A stretch of DNA of 64,000 bases, from the NCBI GenBank assembly GCA_964555935.1, contig CAZKUN010000016.1:1-64000 (forward strand), read 5' to 3'. The notes under the pieces are model-generated. The model was not told where the DNA came from and made no database searches. It worked only from the letters and a program-made list of their open reading frames with translations. Of this stretch, positions 27,240 through 36,256 are shown in pieces. The translations under genes and the position numbers were made by a program. The stretch comes from CAZKUN01 sp964555935 (GTDB taxonomy: Bacteria; Armatimonadota; Zipacnadia; Zipacnadales; VGFC01). How positions within the stretch are numbered: the stretch's first letter is position 1; each line of letters begins with the position of its first letter.

Positions 27240-28649
27240 TCAGAACGACTCCAGGCATTGCCAGATATACATGTAGGCGAGGGCGTCGACGTCTTCCCAC
27301 ACGCGCTTGACGATGTCTGCGTCACCTTGGATCTTGGGCAATTCCGCGAGCTTCTCGGCCCACGGGATGACCGCGCCCGGGGCGCGCTTCGTCTCGCGCC
27401 ATTCTGGTGTCTCGCCCGTGCCCTGGCCTCTCTCAACCGTCTCGGTCGGCCCGCCGTACTGCCCATACTCGCGCGTGAAGTCGGTCAGCGCGCGCAGGTT
27501 CTCCGTGTTCGTGTCGTCCTGCATGATCGCGCTGGCGTCCATGATGTACCCGCCATCCTGAGCGACACCATCGATGATCTTCTTGGCGTGCTCGCACACC
27601 TGCTCGGGCGTGCCGTAGCTCAGGAGGAAGTTCGGGATGCCGCCGCTCAGGCAGAACCGGTCGCCCAGCTTCTCATGCACTTCGAAAATGTCGGCCTGGT
27701 CTACGTGGTAGATGATGCTCCCCTCGGGCAGTTCCGCGAACGCGTCGAGGTGGTGATTCCAGTTGCCCTCCGCATAGAAGAGCGTCTGGATGCCCTGGTT
27801 CCACAACTCCAAGATGATTGGTTTCAGAGTCGGCCAGTAGTAGGTCGAAAACTGCTCCGGCGTCACGAAGGGAACGCACCCACGGTGCATCCAGATCGTG
27901 ACCGGCGCGTTCCCCGTTGGATCCGCGCCCGACAGCGCCACGTTGCACAGATGCGGGGCCAGCGCCTCACACGCCGCCAGTACTTTCTCCGGCTGGCTCA
28001 GCAGGTCCATCGTCAGGCCGATGTAGCCGCGCAGCTTGTCCGCGATGATGTCGAGCGGCGCCTTCAGAATCCCCGCGATGGCGCCAGGCATGCCGGCTTC
28101 TTCCTGCAGGCGTACCGCCTGTGCGCCGAAGGCGGCGAAGTACTCCATCATCGCCATGCCGCCCTTGAGGAACGATAGGTTGTTCCTCATCGTGCTGGCC
28201 TCACCGATCCCCACGACGTCCGTGCTGATTCTCGGCAGCCACACGTTCATCAGAAAGCCCGTGGGGTCTTCGATGAGCGCGTCGTATTCGTCGGGCCCCA
28301 TGTAGGCCGCGTCTTCGCCGGGCTCGCGGTACTGGAAGCCGGTGTTCTCGGGCAGATCGATTCCCGGGACGGCGTAGTACTCCGTCCCGATTGCCTGGGT
28401 CAGCCCCGTCCACACGTACACCATGTTCCCAACCACGGCGTCCCAGTCGAAGTCCGTAGCCGTCTTCACCGCCGCGTCGAAGGCCAGCGCGTAGTCGTGG
28501 GTGACCTGTTGCGCGGTATAGCCGGCGTATTTCGCGCAGAACTCTGCGACGAACGGACGGATCGGCACGCAATCAGGCTTGCCGTTGCGCATCGCGGTGA
28601 CGTACCGCGCGAGTCTTTCGGAGTATAGCTGCTCCATGTCCTTAGCCAT
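27240..28649 (-). CDS. Uroporphyrinogen decarboxylase-family protein (methyltransferase-like)
   Basis: 469 residues, no signal peptide. Start ATG 28649 has GGAGGAG 10 nt upstream. The TIM-barrel URO-D fold is shown by DCVPIRPFVAEFCAKYAG near the N-terminus, the glycine/asparagine-rich YAEGNWNHHLDAF and GDRFCLSGGIPNFLLSYGT in the C-terminal half. It is much longer than true HemE (~350 aa) and sits far from heme genes. It is therefore more likely one of the URO-D-like proteins related to MtaA/MtbA-type methylcobamide:thiol methyltransferases or to O-demethylases. The His-x-Cys...Cys zinc set of MtaA is not obvious. It is upstream of the GH4 gene and divergent from a TIM-barrel gene at 28,775. 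Confidence 0.75.
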   Translation of the reverse strand: MAKDMEQLYSERLARYVTAMRNGKPDCVPIRPFVAEFCAKYAGYTAQQVTHDYALAFDAAVKTATDFDWDAVVGNMVYVWTGLTQAIGTEYYAVPGIDLPENTGFQYREPGEDAAYMGPDEYDALIEDPTGFLMNVWLPRISTDVVGIGEASTMRNNLSFLKGGMAMMEYFAAFGAQAVRLQEEAGMPGAIAGILKAPLDIIADKLRGYIGLTMDLLSQPEKVLAACEALAPHLCNVALSGADPTGNAPVTIWMHRGCVPFVTPEQFSTYYWPTLKPIILELWNQGIQTLFYAEGNWNHHLDAFAELPEGSIIYHVDQADIFEVHEKLGDRFCLSGGIPNFLLSYGTPEQVCEHAKKIIDGVAQDGGYIMDASAIMQDDTNTENLRALTDFTREYGQYGGPTETVERGQGTGETPEWRETKRAPGAVIPWAEKLAELPKIQGDADIVKRVWEDVDALAYMYIWQCLESF

Positions 28650-28720
28650 TGTCGGCGCGCTCCTCCGTGTCAGGTGTGGGCCACCGTTTCTTCCGCTCTT
28701 CACTCCTCACCTGCGCGCGG

Positions 28721-28742
28721 GGCGTTGCAGGATTCCAACGCC
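28721..28742. promoter_or_regulatory. Hairpin in divergent intergenic region
   Basis: A 7-bp perfect stem (GGCGTTG / CAACGCC) with an 8-nt loop lies 32 nt before the start of the plus-strand gene at 28,775. It may be a leader hairpin or operator for that gene or for the divergent URO-D gene. Confidence 0.3.
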
Positions 28743-28774
28743 GGGCTCGGCAACATCACAACGAGGTGATCGAA

Positions 28775-30964
28775 ATGCGATGGACTTTCGTGACAGCCCT
28801 CATCGTGGTTGCGTCGATGGCCGGGGCTCAAGTGCCGGAGCTGGCCAACCCGGGCTTTGAGGCGGCAGAGCAATGGTCGCTCGGCGAGGGCGCGAGCCTT
28901 CAGGAGGATGGCGCCAGGACGGGCCAGCGCCGGCTCCTCGTGCGCTCGGAGGGGGCGGAGGTGCTCGCGCGACAGGTCATCGAGGAGCCCGGCTCGCGGC
29001 CGATGGTGCTGAGCGCGTGGGTGCGGAGCGAGGGGCTGCAGGTGGACCGAGACTTCGATCCCCAGGACTACGCGTGGCTCTACTGCCACGTGCTCTACAA
29101 GGACCGCCCCTACGCGGACACGAGCCAATTCTACACGCCGATCCCAACCGGCGCCCAAGACTGGCAGCGGGTGGCGATTCAGGTACTCCCGCGCCAGGAT
29201 CTTACGCCGTCGGAGATGTGGGTGTCGCTGTGCGGGCGATTTCGCCAGGGGGAGTTCTGGGCCGATGATGTGAAACTCGAGCCCGTTCGGGCTGTGCCGG
29301 GCGCGCCCGCGATGGCATGGGAACGCGCGGGGGACGCCACGCTCATCACCGACCTGAGCCAGTGCACGCCCAAGACGGCGCTGGCCGACAAGCGCCGGCG
29401 CGGCCGGTGGAAGGTGCTGGAGTATGAGACGAACACCCACGGCGGAAAGTGCATCGCGGCACTACCGAACACGGGCGCGCCGCCGGTGACGCTGCCGCTG
29501 AATACCGAGGGGTGGCATGCCGTATACATTGGCCTGAACTCGGGGATGGCAAAGGTGAAGCTCACGGGCGACCCGGCCTACCAGTGGCGCTCGCACTCCA
29601 AGGGGAACATCGATGAGATCTTCTTCAAGCACGCCGATCTCACCGGGCAGAGCCTGCAACTCGCACAGCAGTCCGCCGGGAAGGGTGTGGCGGCGGCCAT
29701 CATGCACGTGAAGCTCGTGCCGCTCACCGATGCCGAGGTGGCAAGACTGCAGGCCGACGTCGAGCAACGCGAGACGAAGCAGATGGTGGCCACGATCGAC
29801 GGATTCAGCTTCATCTTCTCGCGCGAGCCAACGACGAAAGCCGAGCTGCTGGAGGAATTCGAGCACTACCGTGGGACGGACTTTGGGACGCTATGGTGGT
29901 GCATCGGCGGCGCGGACGAGGTGAACTACGCCTCGGAGCTGGGGACGATCAACGGAGGCGACGTTGACGATTTTCCCCGCGAGGGCGACGCGTCGTACAC
30001 GCGCGCCGTGAAGAAGCTCATCGCCAGTGAGATTGACATCACGGAGGTCGCGGTCGAGGCCGCGCGCTCGATAGGCGCCGAGATCCACATCGGCCTGCGC
30101 CCCGCCGCGTGGCAGGGAACGCCGCCCTACGAGGATTTCTTCGTCTCGGACTTCTACCGCGCCCATCCCCAGTGGCGCTGCGTCGACCGAGACGGCACGC
30201 CTGTTGCGCGGATGAGCTTCGCAATCCCCGAGGTCCGAGCGCATCTGCTCGGCATCTTCCGGGAGGTGCTGCAAGCCCGACCCGACGGCCTCAACGTGCT
30301 CTACAATCGCGGCATGCCGCTAATCCTCTGGGAGGACGCGTTCTGCGAGCAGTTCCAGGAGCGCCACGGCGAAGACGCGAAGGCGGTCGAGGAGGACGAC
30401 CCGCGAATCCTCGAGCTTCGGGCGGATCTGATGACGGGCTGGATGGCGGACATCCGCGGGTTGCTCGACGAGGCTCAGCGAACGTGGGGCCGCGAGGAGC
30501 CGCTGAAGCTCTCGGCCATGGTGCTAGAGACGGAAGCCGACAACTTGAAGTTCGGCCTCGATGTTGAGCGGTGGGTGACAGAGGGGCTAATCGACCAGAT
30601 CGGCATCTACAAGGGTTCGCACCGCACCTCGGGCGACCCCATCGACATGGAGTACTTCGCGCGAATCGCCGATGGCACCGACGTGACGATCCACCCGTGC
30701 ATGGTGGCGTGGGCGCTGCCGAAACCCGAGGAAATGATGCGCCAGGGGCTCGATTACTATGATCGCGGCGCTGACGGGATGCTGTTCTGGGACCCGAGCG
30801 GAGTGAGCCGTAACGGCGGCCTGTGGCCGATCGTGAGCCGCATGGGGCACGTGGAGGAGCTGCGCGAGCGCGCGGACCTGGGCGAGCCGAAGCCCGTCAC
30901 CATGAACCTCACCCGGTACGGCGACCATGTCTATGGCCGGTGGTCGTCGATGGCGGGGTTCTGA
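28775..30964 (+). CDS. Exported glycoside-hydrolase-like TIM-barrel protein with N-terminal binding module
   Basis: This is a 729-residue protein starting MRWTFVTALIVVASMAGAQ (signal peptide), with GAGGTGA as ribosome site. Residues ~20-165 form a CBM4/9-like beta-sandwich (ELANPGFEAAEQWSL to FWADDVKLEPV). A second beta-rich part (~180-345) follows. Residues ~360-725 resemble the GHL10/DUF187-type TIM barrel: IGAEIHIGLRPAAWQG, then DFYRAHPQWRCVDRDG, ARPDGLNVLYNRGMP and GLIDQIGIYKG. In this superfamily the barrel binds polysaccharides but many members lack a proven activity. It ends 12 nt from the stop of a convergent gene. I would call it a putative glycan hydrolase; catalytic residues are not certain. 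Confidence 0.6.
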   Translation: MRWTFVTALIVVASMAGAQVPELANPGFEAAEQWSLGEGASLQEDGARTGQRRLLVRSEGAEVLARQVIEEPGSRPMVLSAWVRSEGLQVDRDFDPQDYAWLYCHVLYKDRPYADTSQFYTPIPTGAQDWQRVAIQVLPRQDLTPSEMWVSLCGRFRQGEFWADDVKLEPVRAVPGAPAMAWERAGDATLITDLSQCTPKTALADKRRRGRWKVLEYETNTHGGKCIAALPNTGAPPVTLPLNTEGWHAVYIGLNSGMAKVKLTGDPAYQWRSHSKGNIDEIFFKHADLTGQSLQLAQQSAGKGVAAAIMHVKLVPLTDAEVARLQADVEQRETKQMVATIDGFSFIFSREPTTKAELLEEFEHYRGTDFGTLWWCIGGADEVNYASELGTINGGDVDDFPREGDASYTRAVKKLIASEIDITEVAVEAARSIGAEIHIGLRPAAWQGTPPYEDFFVSDFYRAHPQWRCVDRDGTPVARMSFAIPEVRAHLLGIFREVLQARPDGLNVLYNRGMPLILWEDAFCEQFQERHGEDAKAVEEDDPRILELRADLMTGWMADIRGLLDEAQRTWGREEPLKLSAMVLETEADNLKFGLDVERWVTEGLIDQIGIYKGSHRTSGDPIDMEYFARIADGTDVTIHPCMVAWALPKPEEMMRQGLDYYDRGADGMLFWDPSGVSRNGGLWPIVSRMGHVEELRERADLGEPKPVTMNLTRYGDHVYGRWSSMAGF

Positions 30965-30976
30965 GGCTGCGGCCAT

Positions 30977-32092
30977 TCACTTCACGAACACGATGTCGTC
31001 CAGCCATAGCGCGTTGACGGTCGGCTCTTCGCCACCTAGCCCGGAGATCTCCGCCAGCGTCAACTCTACCACCTGGCGCATGTCGAGGCGGTCATTCTCA
31101 TCGCGCATGCCCTCGGCGATGTTCAGGTCGCTGACAGCAACATCGAGAGCGCGCAGCTCATCCCCCGGCGGCACGCTGAGCGTCGCTCGGTACCGCGTCC
31201 CGTCTCGCTCCCTCAACTCGACGAGCAACGTCGCGCGGTGCTCGGCGACTGCCGACAACCGGATGCGCGAGGTCCCCTTCAGATGCAGCCCGTTCAAACG
31301 GGTCGCCGCCGCCACAATCATCCCCTTCGGCAGATCGTAGCGCAACACAAGGCTCCGGTCGCCGTGCGCAGCCCGGCTGGGATCGTAGCTCACTTCCGTG
31401 CCTGCACCTGCGTAGAACTGCCATTGCAGCGTCGTTGTCTCGAAGCTCTCCAGCCGCATGGCACGCACACCGTCGATCTCGATCGTCTCGCCACGCGATG
31501 CCACCTTCGTCTCGAACACCGCGAAGTCATCCAGCCAGAGCTTTCGAGGCCCAAGCTCGGGAATCTCTAGGAACGGCGCGGCCACAGCCGCCGAGGCGAA
31601 GAACGCCGTCACGTCCGCGAGCATTACCGCCTGCACCTGCCAAGCGTCCAGTCGATCATTTTCATCTTGCGACCCCTCGGTCAGAGCGTGCTCGCCCAGC
31701 GATAGCTTCATCTCTTGCCATACGCCAGGCATGCTCGTGAACATCGCCACATACCGCGACCCGTCTTCCTCAACCAGCGTAGATGTCATGAGCGCCGGCG
31801 CGGTCGTCTTCAGCCAGAACCGCACGCTCTTCCCGCCCGGCAGCCCGCGAGGAGTCGACACCGCCAGCGCGCTGAGATCGCCCGGTTGCGCGATGTAGGA
31901 GTGTTCCAGGACGCCGCCGCCCTCCCGCGTCACCTGCTCGTCGCGGACCTGTGCGGGTTGCTCGTTTGGTTTCGTGCAACTCCAGCCATCCGTGTCAGCA
32001 TCAAACGTGCATTGCATCAACGGACCGGCCGGCTGGCTCACGCCCGCCACGCCGACGCACAACACGATCGCCGCCATCACGAAGTGCCTCAT
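30977..32092 (-). CDS. Exported protein with two tandem CBM11-like domains
   Basis: 371 residues, signal peptide MRHFVMAAIVLCVGVAGVSQ. Two homologous beta-sandwich units of ~165 residues make up the mature protein. Each contains the block DENDRLD and ends LWLDD (SQDENDRLDAWQVQAVMLADV ... LWLDDFAVFE; then MRDENDRLDMRQVVELTLAEI ... LWLDDIVFVK), the layout of CBM11-like or complex I intermediate-associated-type folds. There is no catalytic domain, so it is probably a secreted or surface glycan-binding protein. GGAGG lies 8 nt before ATG. It is 57 nt downstream of the GH127 gene on the same strand, so they likely form one transcript. Confidence 0.65.
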   Translation of the reverse strand: MRHFVMAAIVLCVGVAGVSQPAGPLMQCTFDADTDGWSCTKPNEQPAQVRDEQVTREGGGVLEHSYIAQPGDLSALAVSTPRGLPGGKSVRFWLKTTAPALMTSTLVEEDGSRYVAMFTSMPGVWQEMKLSLGEHALTEGSQDENDRLDAWQVQAVMLADVTAFFASAAVAAPFLEIPELGPRKLWLDDFAVFETKVASRGETIEIDGVRAMRLESFETTTLQWQFYAGAGTEVSYDPSRAAHGDRSLVLRYDLPKGMIVAAATRLNGLHLKGTSRIRLSAVAEHRATLLVELRERDGTRYRATLSVPPGDELRALDVAVSDLNIAEGMRDENDRLDMRQVVELTLAEISGLGGEEPTVNALWLDDIVFVK

Positions 32093-32149
32093 CGCGATAC
32101 CTCCGCTCCCTTCTCTCCTTAACGGATGAACGGGCCTCGGTTCTCCGGC

Positions 32150-34030
32150 TCACTCCTCAACCAACGGGAACTCGGTGATCCGGAGCTTCGCGCAGCCGTA
32201 CGGAATCAGCGTGACGTCCTCCACGGGCTCATCCGACGTCACCGGGCTCTGCGGCAGCGGGCCTGCTTGGTTGTCTTGGATCTCCCAGTCCGGGACGCGC
32301 CTGGCCTTCGCCTTGAGCTCAACAGGCGCGCAGTCCGGGCCGAAGATGTGCTCGCGGACGCCCTTCTCCTCAGCCCGAAGATCCGGGCGGTCAGGATCCA
32401 TAGCTAACGCATAGTTCCACGGCGTCGTCGGATGCACGGCGTAGTCGGGACACGGATCATCGCCGCGAATCCGCTCCCACCGCTCGCCGATGCGGAGCGA
32501 GTAGACAAGCGGCCCGCGCGTGACGGAGACCGATCCGTTGTACCGGCGTTCGGTCCGGAGAGGCATCGGCAGATCCAACTCGATCGTATCGCCGTCATGC
32601 CACTCGCGTCGGATCTCGGCAAGGATGCCAGCGTCGGCATCCACGGTCTCGCCGTTGACGCTAAGCCTGGGCTCATCACACCACGCTGGGATCCGCGGCT
32701 TGATCGGGAACGCCGTCGGTTGGCCGACGCTGACGGCCATCCGAATGGTCTCACCAAACGGGTACTCCGTCTCGACGGTCACCGCCACCGGTTGCCCGCC
32801 GCACGTCGCCCTCACCTCGCATGGGCCGTGGGCGATGGCCGCGAGCCCACCGTCGGGCGTCGCCATCCACATGTTCGCGGCGAACTTCGGCCAGCCCTGA
32901 TGCTGGTTCGCGGTGCAGCATCCGAAGTTCGGTTCCAGGCCAAATACGTTCGCGTCGTCCGCGTTGTTGGTGAGCTGCCGCTTCGCGATGCTGCAGAGAA
33001 CCTGGTTGGCCTGTTGGTCGTACTGATGCCCCCACGTATCCGTCGTGAACGCGCCGGGCAGAGCGTTGTACGCGATTCTTTCAAGCCGGTCGCCCCATGC
33101 CGGATCGCCGAACATCTGGATTAGCTGCTCCAGCGAGAACATCTCCTCCACGACAGCGCACGTCTCCGTGCCTTGGGTCGGGTTCTTCCCGGCGAGGTGC
33201 TCGTCCCCGGTGAAGATGCCCGTCGCCTGCCCGTGGAACTCGTCGAGATTTGCCAACGCCGCGTCGACGCCCTCACGGTGCTCGGGCCAGCCCAGCAAGA
33301 GGTGCTGAACGCCCGGCGTCTTGATCCCCATCGCCGTGTTCACCACGTGCGTCCGCATCGCGAACCGGTGGGCTTGCTTCTCGGTGTGGGCGAAATCTCG
33401 GAAATGCCAGCTCCAGTCGTAGCCTTGCACCATGATTTCGCGAGCGAGGTCCAGCAGACTCGCGTCACCATTCCGGCTGTAGAGCCAGATGATGCTGAGC
33501 GCGGTATCAGCCCAGCGCATCTTCCCCCACGTGTGGAGAGGCTGGCGTGGCAACTCCCGGCGCATGTACCCGAAGAACCGCTCCATCACGCCAATTGCTC
33601 TCGGATCGCCCGTAGCTTCATGGTGCTGCGTGAGCACCTTCAGAATCACGGCATAGGGCCACCAATCGTCGAGCGACTTTGGGCCGAAGTGGCCAGACTC
33701 GTCCTGGCTCTCGAGCGTCCACTCCAGGAAGCCGTCGGCGATGGCCAGCAGACGATCGTCATCCAACAGATGCGCCAGCGGCACCAACCCATCGAGGTAA
33801 TAGGGTCCGCGCTCCCAGGACTCGCCGGTCCCACCCAGCCACCCGCTGTTGGGACCGAGATCCTCCCAGAACTCCGGCAAGTGGCCCGCCTGCCCGTCGG
33901 CCTGGATCTCAAGCTGCCGGCGCAACCATCCCTTCGGCCTCACGCTCCCCAGCGGCAGGAAAAGGAACGCGGAATCTGGAAGGGGCGCTCGATTCTTGAC
34001 GGTAGACGTGTTCACACTGACACTCCCCAT
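32150..34030 (-). CDS. GH127 family beta-L-arabinofuranosidase-like enzyme
   Basis: 626 residues with no signal peptide, so probably cytoplasmic. ATG 34030 is chosen because anything further upstream would run antisense into the neighbouring gene. GH127 enzymes remove beta-L-arabinofuranosyl residues with a zinc-bound cysteine nucleophile. The ligand/nucleophile set is complete: Glu289-x-Cys291 in GTETCAVVEEM and Cys371-Cys372 in NFGCCTANQHQGWPKF, matching E338/C340/C417/C418 of the characterised bifidobacterial enzyme. The alpha/alpha barrel begins ~residue 35 (RPKGWLRRQLEIQADG). It is divergent from the GH42 gene with a shared 78-nt region that holds a palindrome. Confidence 0.88.
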   Translation of the reverse strand: MGSVSVNTSTVKNRAPLPDSAFLFLPLGSVRPKGWLRRQLEIQADGQAGHLPEFWEDLGPNSGWLGGTGESWERGPYYLDGLVPLAHLLDDDRLLAIADGFLEWTLESQDESGHFGPKSLDDWWPYAVILKVLTQHHEATGDPRAIGVMERFFGYMRRELPRQPLHTWGKMRWADTALSIIWLYSRNGDASLLDLAREIMVQGYDWSWHFRDFAHTEKQAHRFAMRTHVVNTAMGIKTPGVQHLLLGWPEHREGVDAALANLDEFHGQATGIFTGDEHLAGKNPTQGTETCAVVEEMFSLEQLIQMFGDPAWGDRLERIAYNALPGAFTTDTWGHQYDQQANQVLCSIAKRQLTNNADDANVFGLEPNFGCCTANQHQGWPKFAANMWMATPDGGLAAIAHGPCEVRATCGGQPVAVTVETEYPFGETIRMAVSVGQPTAFPIKPRIPAWCDEPRLSVNGETVDADAGILAEIRREWHDGDTIELDLPMPLRTERRYNGSVSVTRGPLVYSLRIGERWERIRGDDPCPDYAVHPTTPWNYALAMDPDRPDLRAEEKGVREHIFGPDCAPVELKAKARRVPDWEIQDNQAGPLPQSPVTSDEPVEDVTLIPYGCAKLRITEFPLVEE

Positions 34031-34041
34031 CTGCTGATCTG

Positions 34042-34053
34042 CTTGCGCGCAAG
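34042..34053. promoter_or_regulatory. 12-bp palindrome between GH127 and GH42 genes
   Basis: A perfect palindrome, CTTGCGCGCAAG, sits in the 78-nt divergent promoter region of the GH127 and GH42 genes. It resembles the CG-centred operators of LacI-type sugar repressors, but no regulator is encoded in the window, so this remains a positional inference. Confidence 0.4.
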
Positions 34054-34108
34054 GCGATTCACCTCGCAACGGCAACTTGCCTCTTCGCGGCGCGCTCCGG
34101 AGGACGAC

Positions 34109-36256
34109 ATGCGCGAATACCCATTCATCTTCGGCGCCCAGTACTACCGTGCTCCGACGCCTGAGCCCGAGTGTTGGGAGTTTGACCTGAGCCGCATGCG
34201 CGAGATGGGCTTCAATTCGATCAAGTATTGGGTCCAATGGCGGTGGTCTCACCGCGCGCCCGATCGCTTCTACTTCGATGACCTTGACCGACTCATGGAT
34301 CTCGCGGGCGAGAATGAGTTAGCGGTGACGATCAACACGGTCTTCGATGTGTCGCCGATCTGGCTGTTCGACGAGTTCCCCGACGCCAAGCAGATCGACG
34401 CATCGGGCCGCGTCATCGAGCCATACACGGTCGCCCATCGACAGATCGGCGGACACCCGGGCGGGTGCTACAGCCACCCCGGCGCCCGCAAGGCCAGGCA
34501 GGCGCTGATGGCCGCCGCGCTCGACCGCTTCCGCGACCATCCGGCCATGTCGATGTGGGATGTCTGGAACGAACCCGAACAGGCCTTCCAGCAGCGCAAG
34601 CCTGACATGAAGGCGCTGGTCTGTTACTGCGGCCACTGCCGGCGCGGGTTCATCGCATGGCTGCAAGCCAAGTACGAATCTCTCGACTCCCTGAATCGCA
34701 TCTGGGGACGCTGCTCCGAGGACTGGTGCGACATCGAGTTGCCAAGAAGCGGCCTGACCGTCACCGACTTCGTCGATTGGCGCGAGTTCCACCTGGACAC
34801 GATGACGACCGAGGCCAAGTGGCGCCTCGACATGACCCGCGAGCGCGATCCCGATCACGTCGCCTATCTCCACGTCGTGCCGAACACCATGGAGCCATTC
34901 AACGCGATCACCTGCGTCGACGATTTCGCCCTCGCCGAGCACTGCGATGTCTTCGCGGCCACGATGAACGGCGGGCCTGTCTTCCCATCACAAGTCATCT
35001 CAGCCGCCCGCGGCAAGGTCTGCTACAACGTCGAGAGCCACGTTAACTTCGGCAGCATCGGCATGCACCAGCGCACGCTGACGCTTCATGATCTTCTCGC
35101 CGACTTCATCCCTCAGGTCGGCCTGGGCGTGAAGGGCTTCCTGTTCTGGCAGTACCGGCCGGAGGTCCTGGGCGCCGAGTCTCCGGCGTGGGGGCTCGTT
35201 GCGCCGGATGGCTCGGACCGTCCGATCACCAAGGCCACTCAGACGTTCTGGGCGACCATCGCCCCACACGTCGACGCCCTCATGCAAGCCAATCCCCGCG
35301 AGCCTCAGATTGGCATCTGGAAGAGCCGCAAGAACGAGATCTTCCACTTCGGCGTTCACGGGACGCTCGACGACCTGCGCGCGGGCGTCGAGGGCCACAT
35401 CCATGCCCTGCACAACGACAACTACCCGTTCCGCATCGTCTCGGAACGGATGCTGGCCGAGGGGGACCTCGGCGATCTCAAGCTTCTGATCATGCCATCG
35501 TGCTACTACGTCTCCGAGGAGGAGGCCGCGTCGCTCGACGCGTGGGTGCGCGCCGGCGGAGTGCTGCTCTGCGAGGCGCATCTGGCGGGCTACAATGCCA
35601 CGACGAATCGCCACGCCCGCGTGATCCCCGGCTGCGGTCTGAGCGAGCCATGGGGCATTCGTGAGGCCGACTCGACCTCGTCATTCCACCTGAGTCTGGA
35701 CCAATCAGATGCCTTCGAAGGCTCCGTGCCCGAGGACGTGCAGAAGGCATTGGATCAAGCGGGCACGGCCGGAGGGCGCTTCTTCCCAATCCGACTGACC
35801 GGCGGAGGAGTCGCGTGGGGCGCGTTTCGCTACGCTGTCCTGGAGGGCACTGACATCACCAGCGAGGGCTCATTCGACGGAGCGCATCCGTGCATCGTAT
35901 CGAAGCCCGTGGGAGATGGATTCGTTCTCTACGCTGGAACGAATCTCGGCGAGGGCGCCAGCCAGGAGGCCTCGGGTCTCGTCGCGCTCATTCGGAAGTG
36001 CGCCGAGAGGGCAGGCCTCTCGCCCACTCTCAACGCCGCCGCCGAACTCCCCGGCACCGTCCACGTCGACGCGCTGTCTGACGAGACGGGCAGTCAGTTC
36101 ATGACCGTCTGCAGCCAGGCCGACCAGCCACAGACGCTGAGTCTCACTGGCGAGGGCGCGTGGCGCGGGCTCTTCACCGGCGTCGAATGGTCATTCGCGG
36201 GCGAGACGACTGTCGACATTCCAGCCCGCTTCGTCGACCTATTCGTCCGCGCCTGA
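34109..36256 (+). CDS. GH42 family beta-galactosidase
   Basis: 715 residues, no signal peptide, cytoplasmic. ATG 34109 has GGAGG 5 nt upstream. GH42 retaining beta-galactosidases act on lactose-like and galacto-oligosaccharides. The acid/base is Glu155 in WDVWNEPE and the likely nucleophile is Glu309 in CYNVESH, with spacing as in the Thermus enzyme. The zinc site is present: Cys120 and Cys172-x-Cys174-x2-Cys177 (CYCGHC). Residues ~400-560 form the Rossmann-like trimerisation domain (LKLLIMPSCYYVSEEEAASLDAW), and a small beta-domain closes the protein. Its 3' end overlaps the convergent FAD-oxidoreductase gene by 18 nt. Confidence 0.9.
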   Translation: MREYPFIFGAQYYRAPTPEPECWEFDLSRMREMGFNSIKYWVQWRWSHRAPDRFYFDDLDRLMDLAGENELAVTINTVFDVSPIWLFDEFPDAKQIDASGRVIEPYTVAHRQIGGHPGGCYSHPGARKARQALMAAALDRFRDHPAMSMWDVWNEPEQAFQQRKPDMKALVCYCGHCRRGFIAWLQAKYESLDSLNRIWGRCSEDWCDIELPRSGLTVTDFVDWREFHLDTMTTEAKWRLDMTRERDPDHVAYLHVVPNTMEPFNAITCVDDFALAEHCDVFAATMNGGPVFPSQVISAARGKVCYNVESHVNFGSIGMHQRTLTLHDLLADFIPQVGLGVKGFLFWQYRPEVLGAESPAWGLVAPDGSDRPITKATQTFWATIAPHVDALMQANPREPQIGIWKSRKNEIFHFGVHGTLDDLRAGVEGHIHALHNDNYPFRIVSERMLAEGDLGDLKLLIMPSCYYVSEEEAASLDAWVRAGGVLLCEAHLAGYNATTNRHARVIPGCGLSEPWGIREADSTSSFHLSLDQSDAFEGSVPEDVQKALDQAGTAGGRFFPIRLTGGGVAWGAFRYAVLEGTDITSEGSFDGAHPCIVSKPVGDGFVLYAGTNLGEGASQEASGLVALIRKCAERAGLSPTLNAAAELPGTVHVDALSDETGSQFMTVCSQADQPQTLSLTGEGAWRGLFTGVEWSFAGETTVDIPARFVDLFVRA

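Noticed and set aside
27240..28649. True HemE uroporphyrinogen decarboxylase
   Set aside because: It is over 100 residues longer than HemE, lies beside a glycosidase gene and not heme genes, and lacks the expected N-terminal HemE pattern.
33173..34108. N-terminal extension of the GH42 gene
   Set aside because: The region encodes GH127 on the other strand, and ATG 34109 with GGAGG gives the exact GH42 N-terminus.
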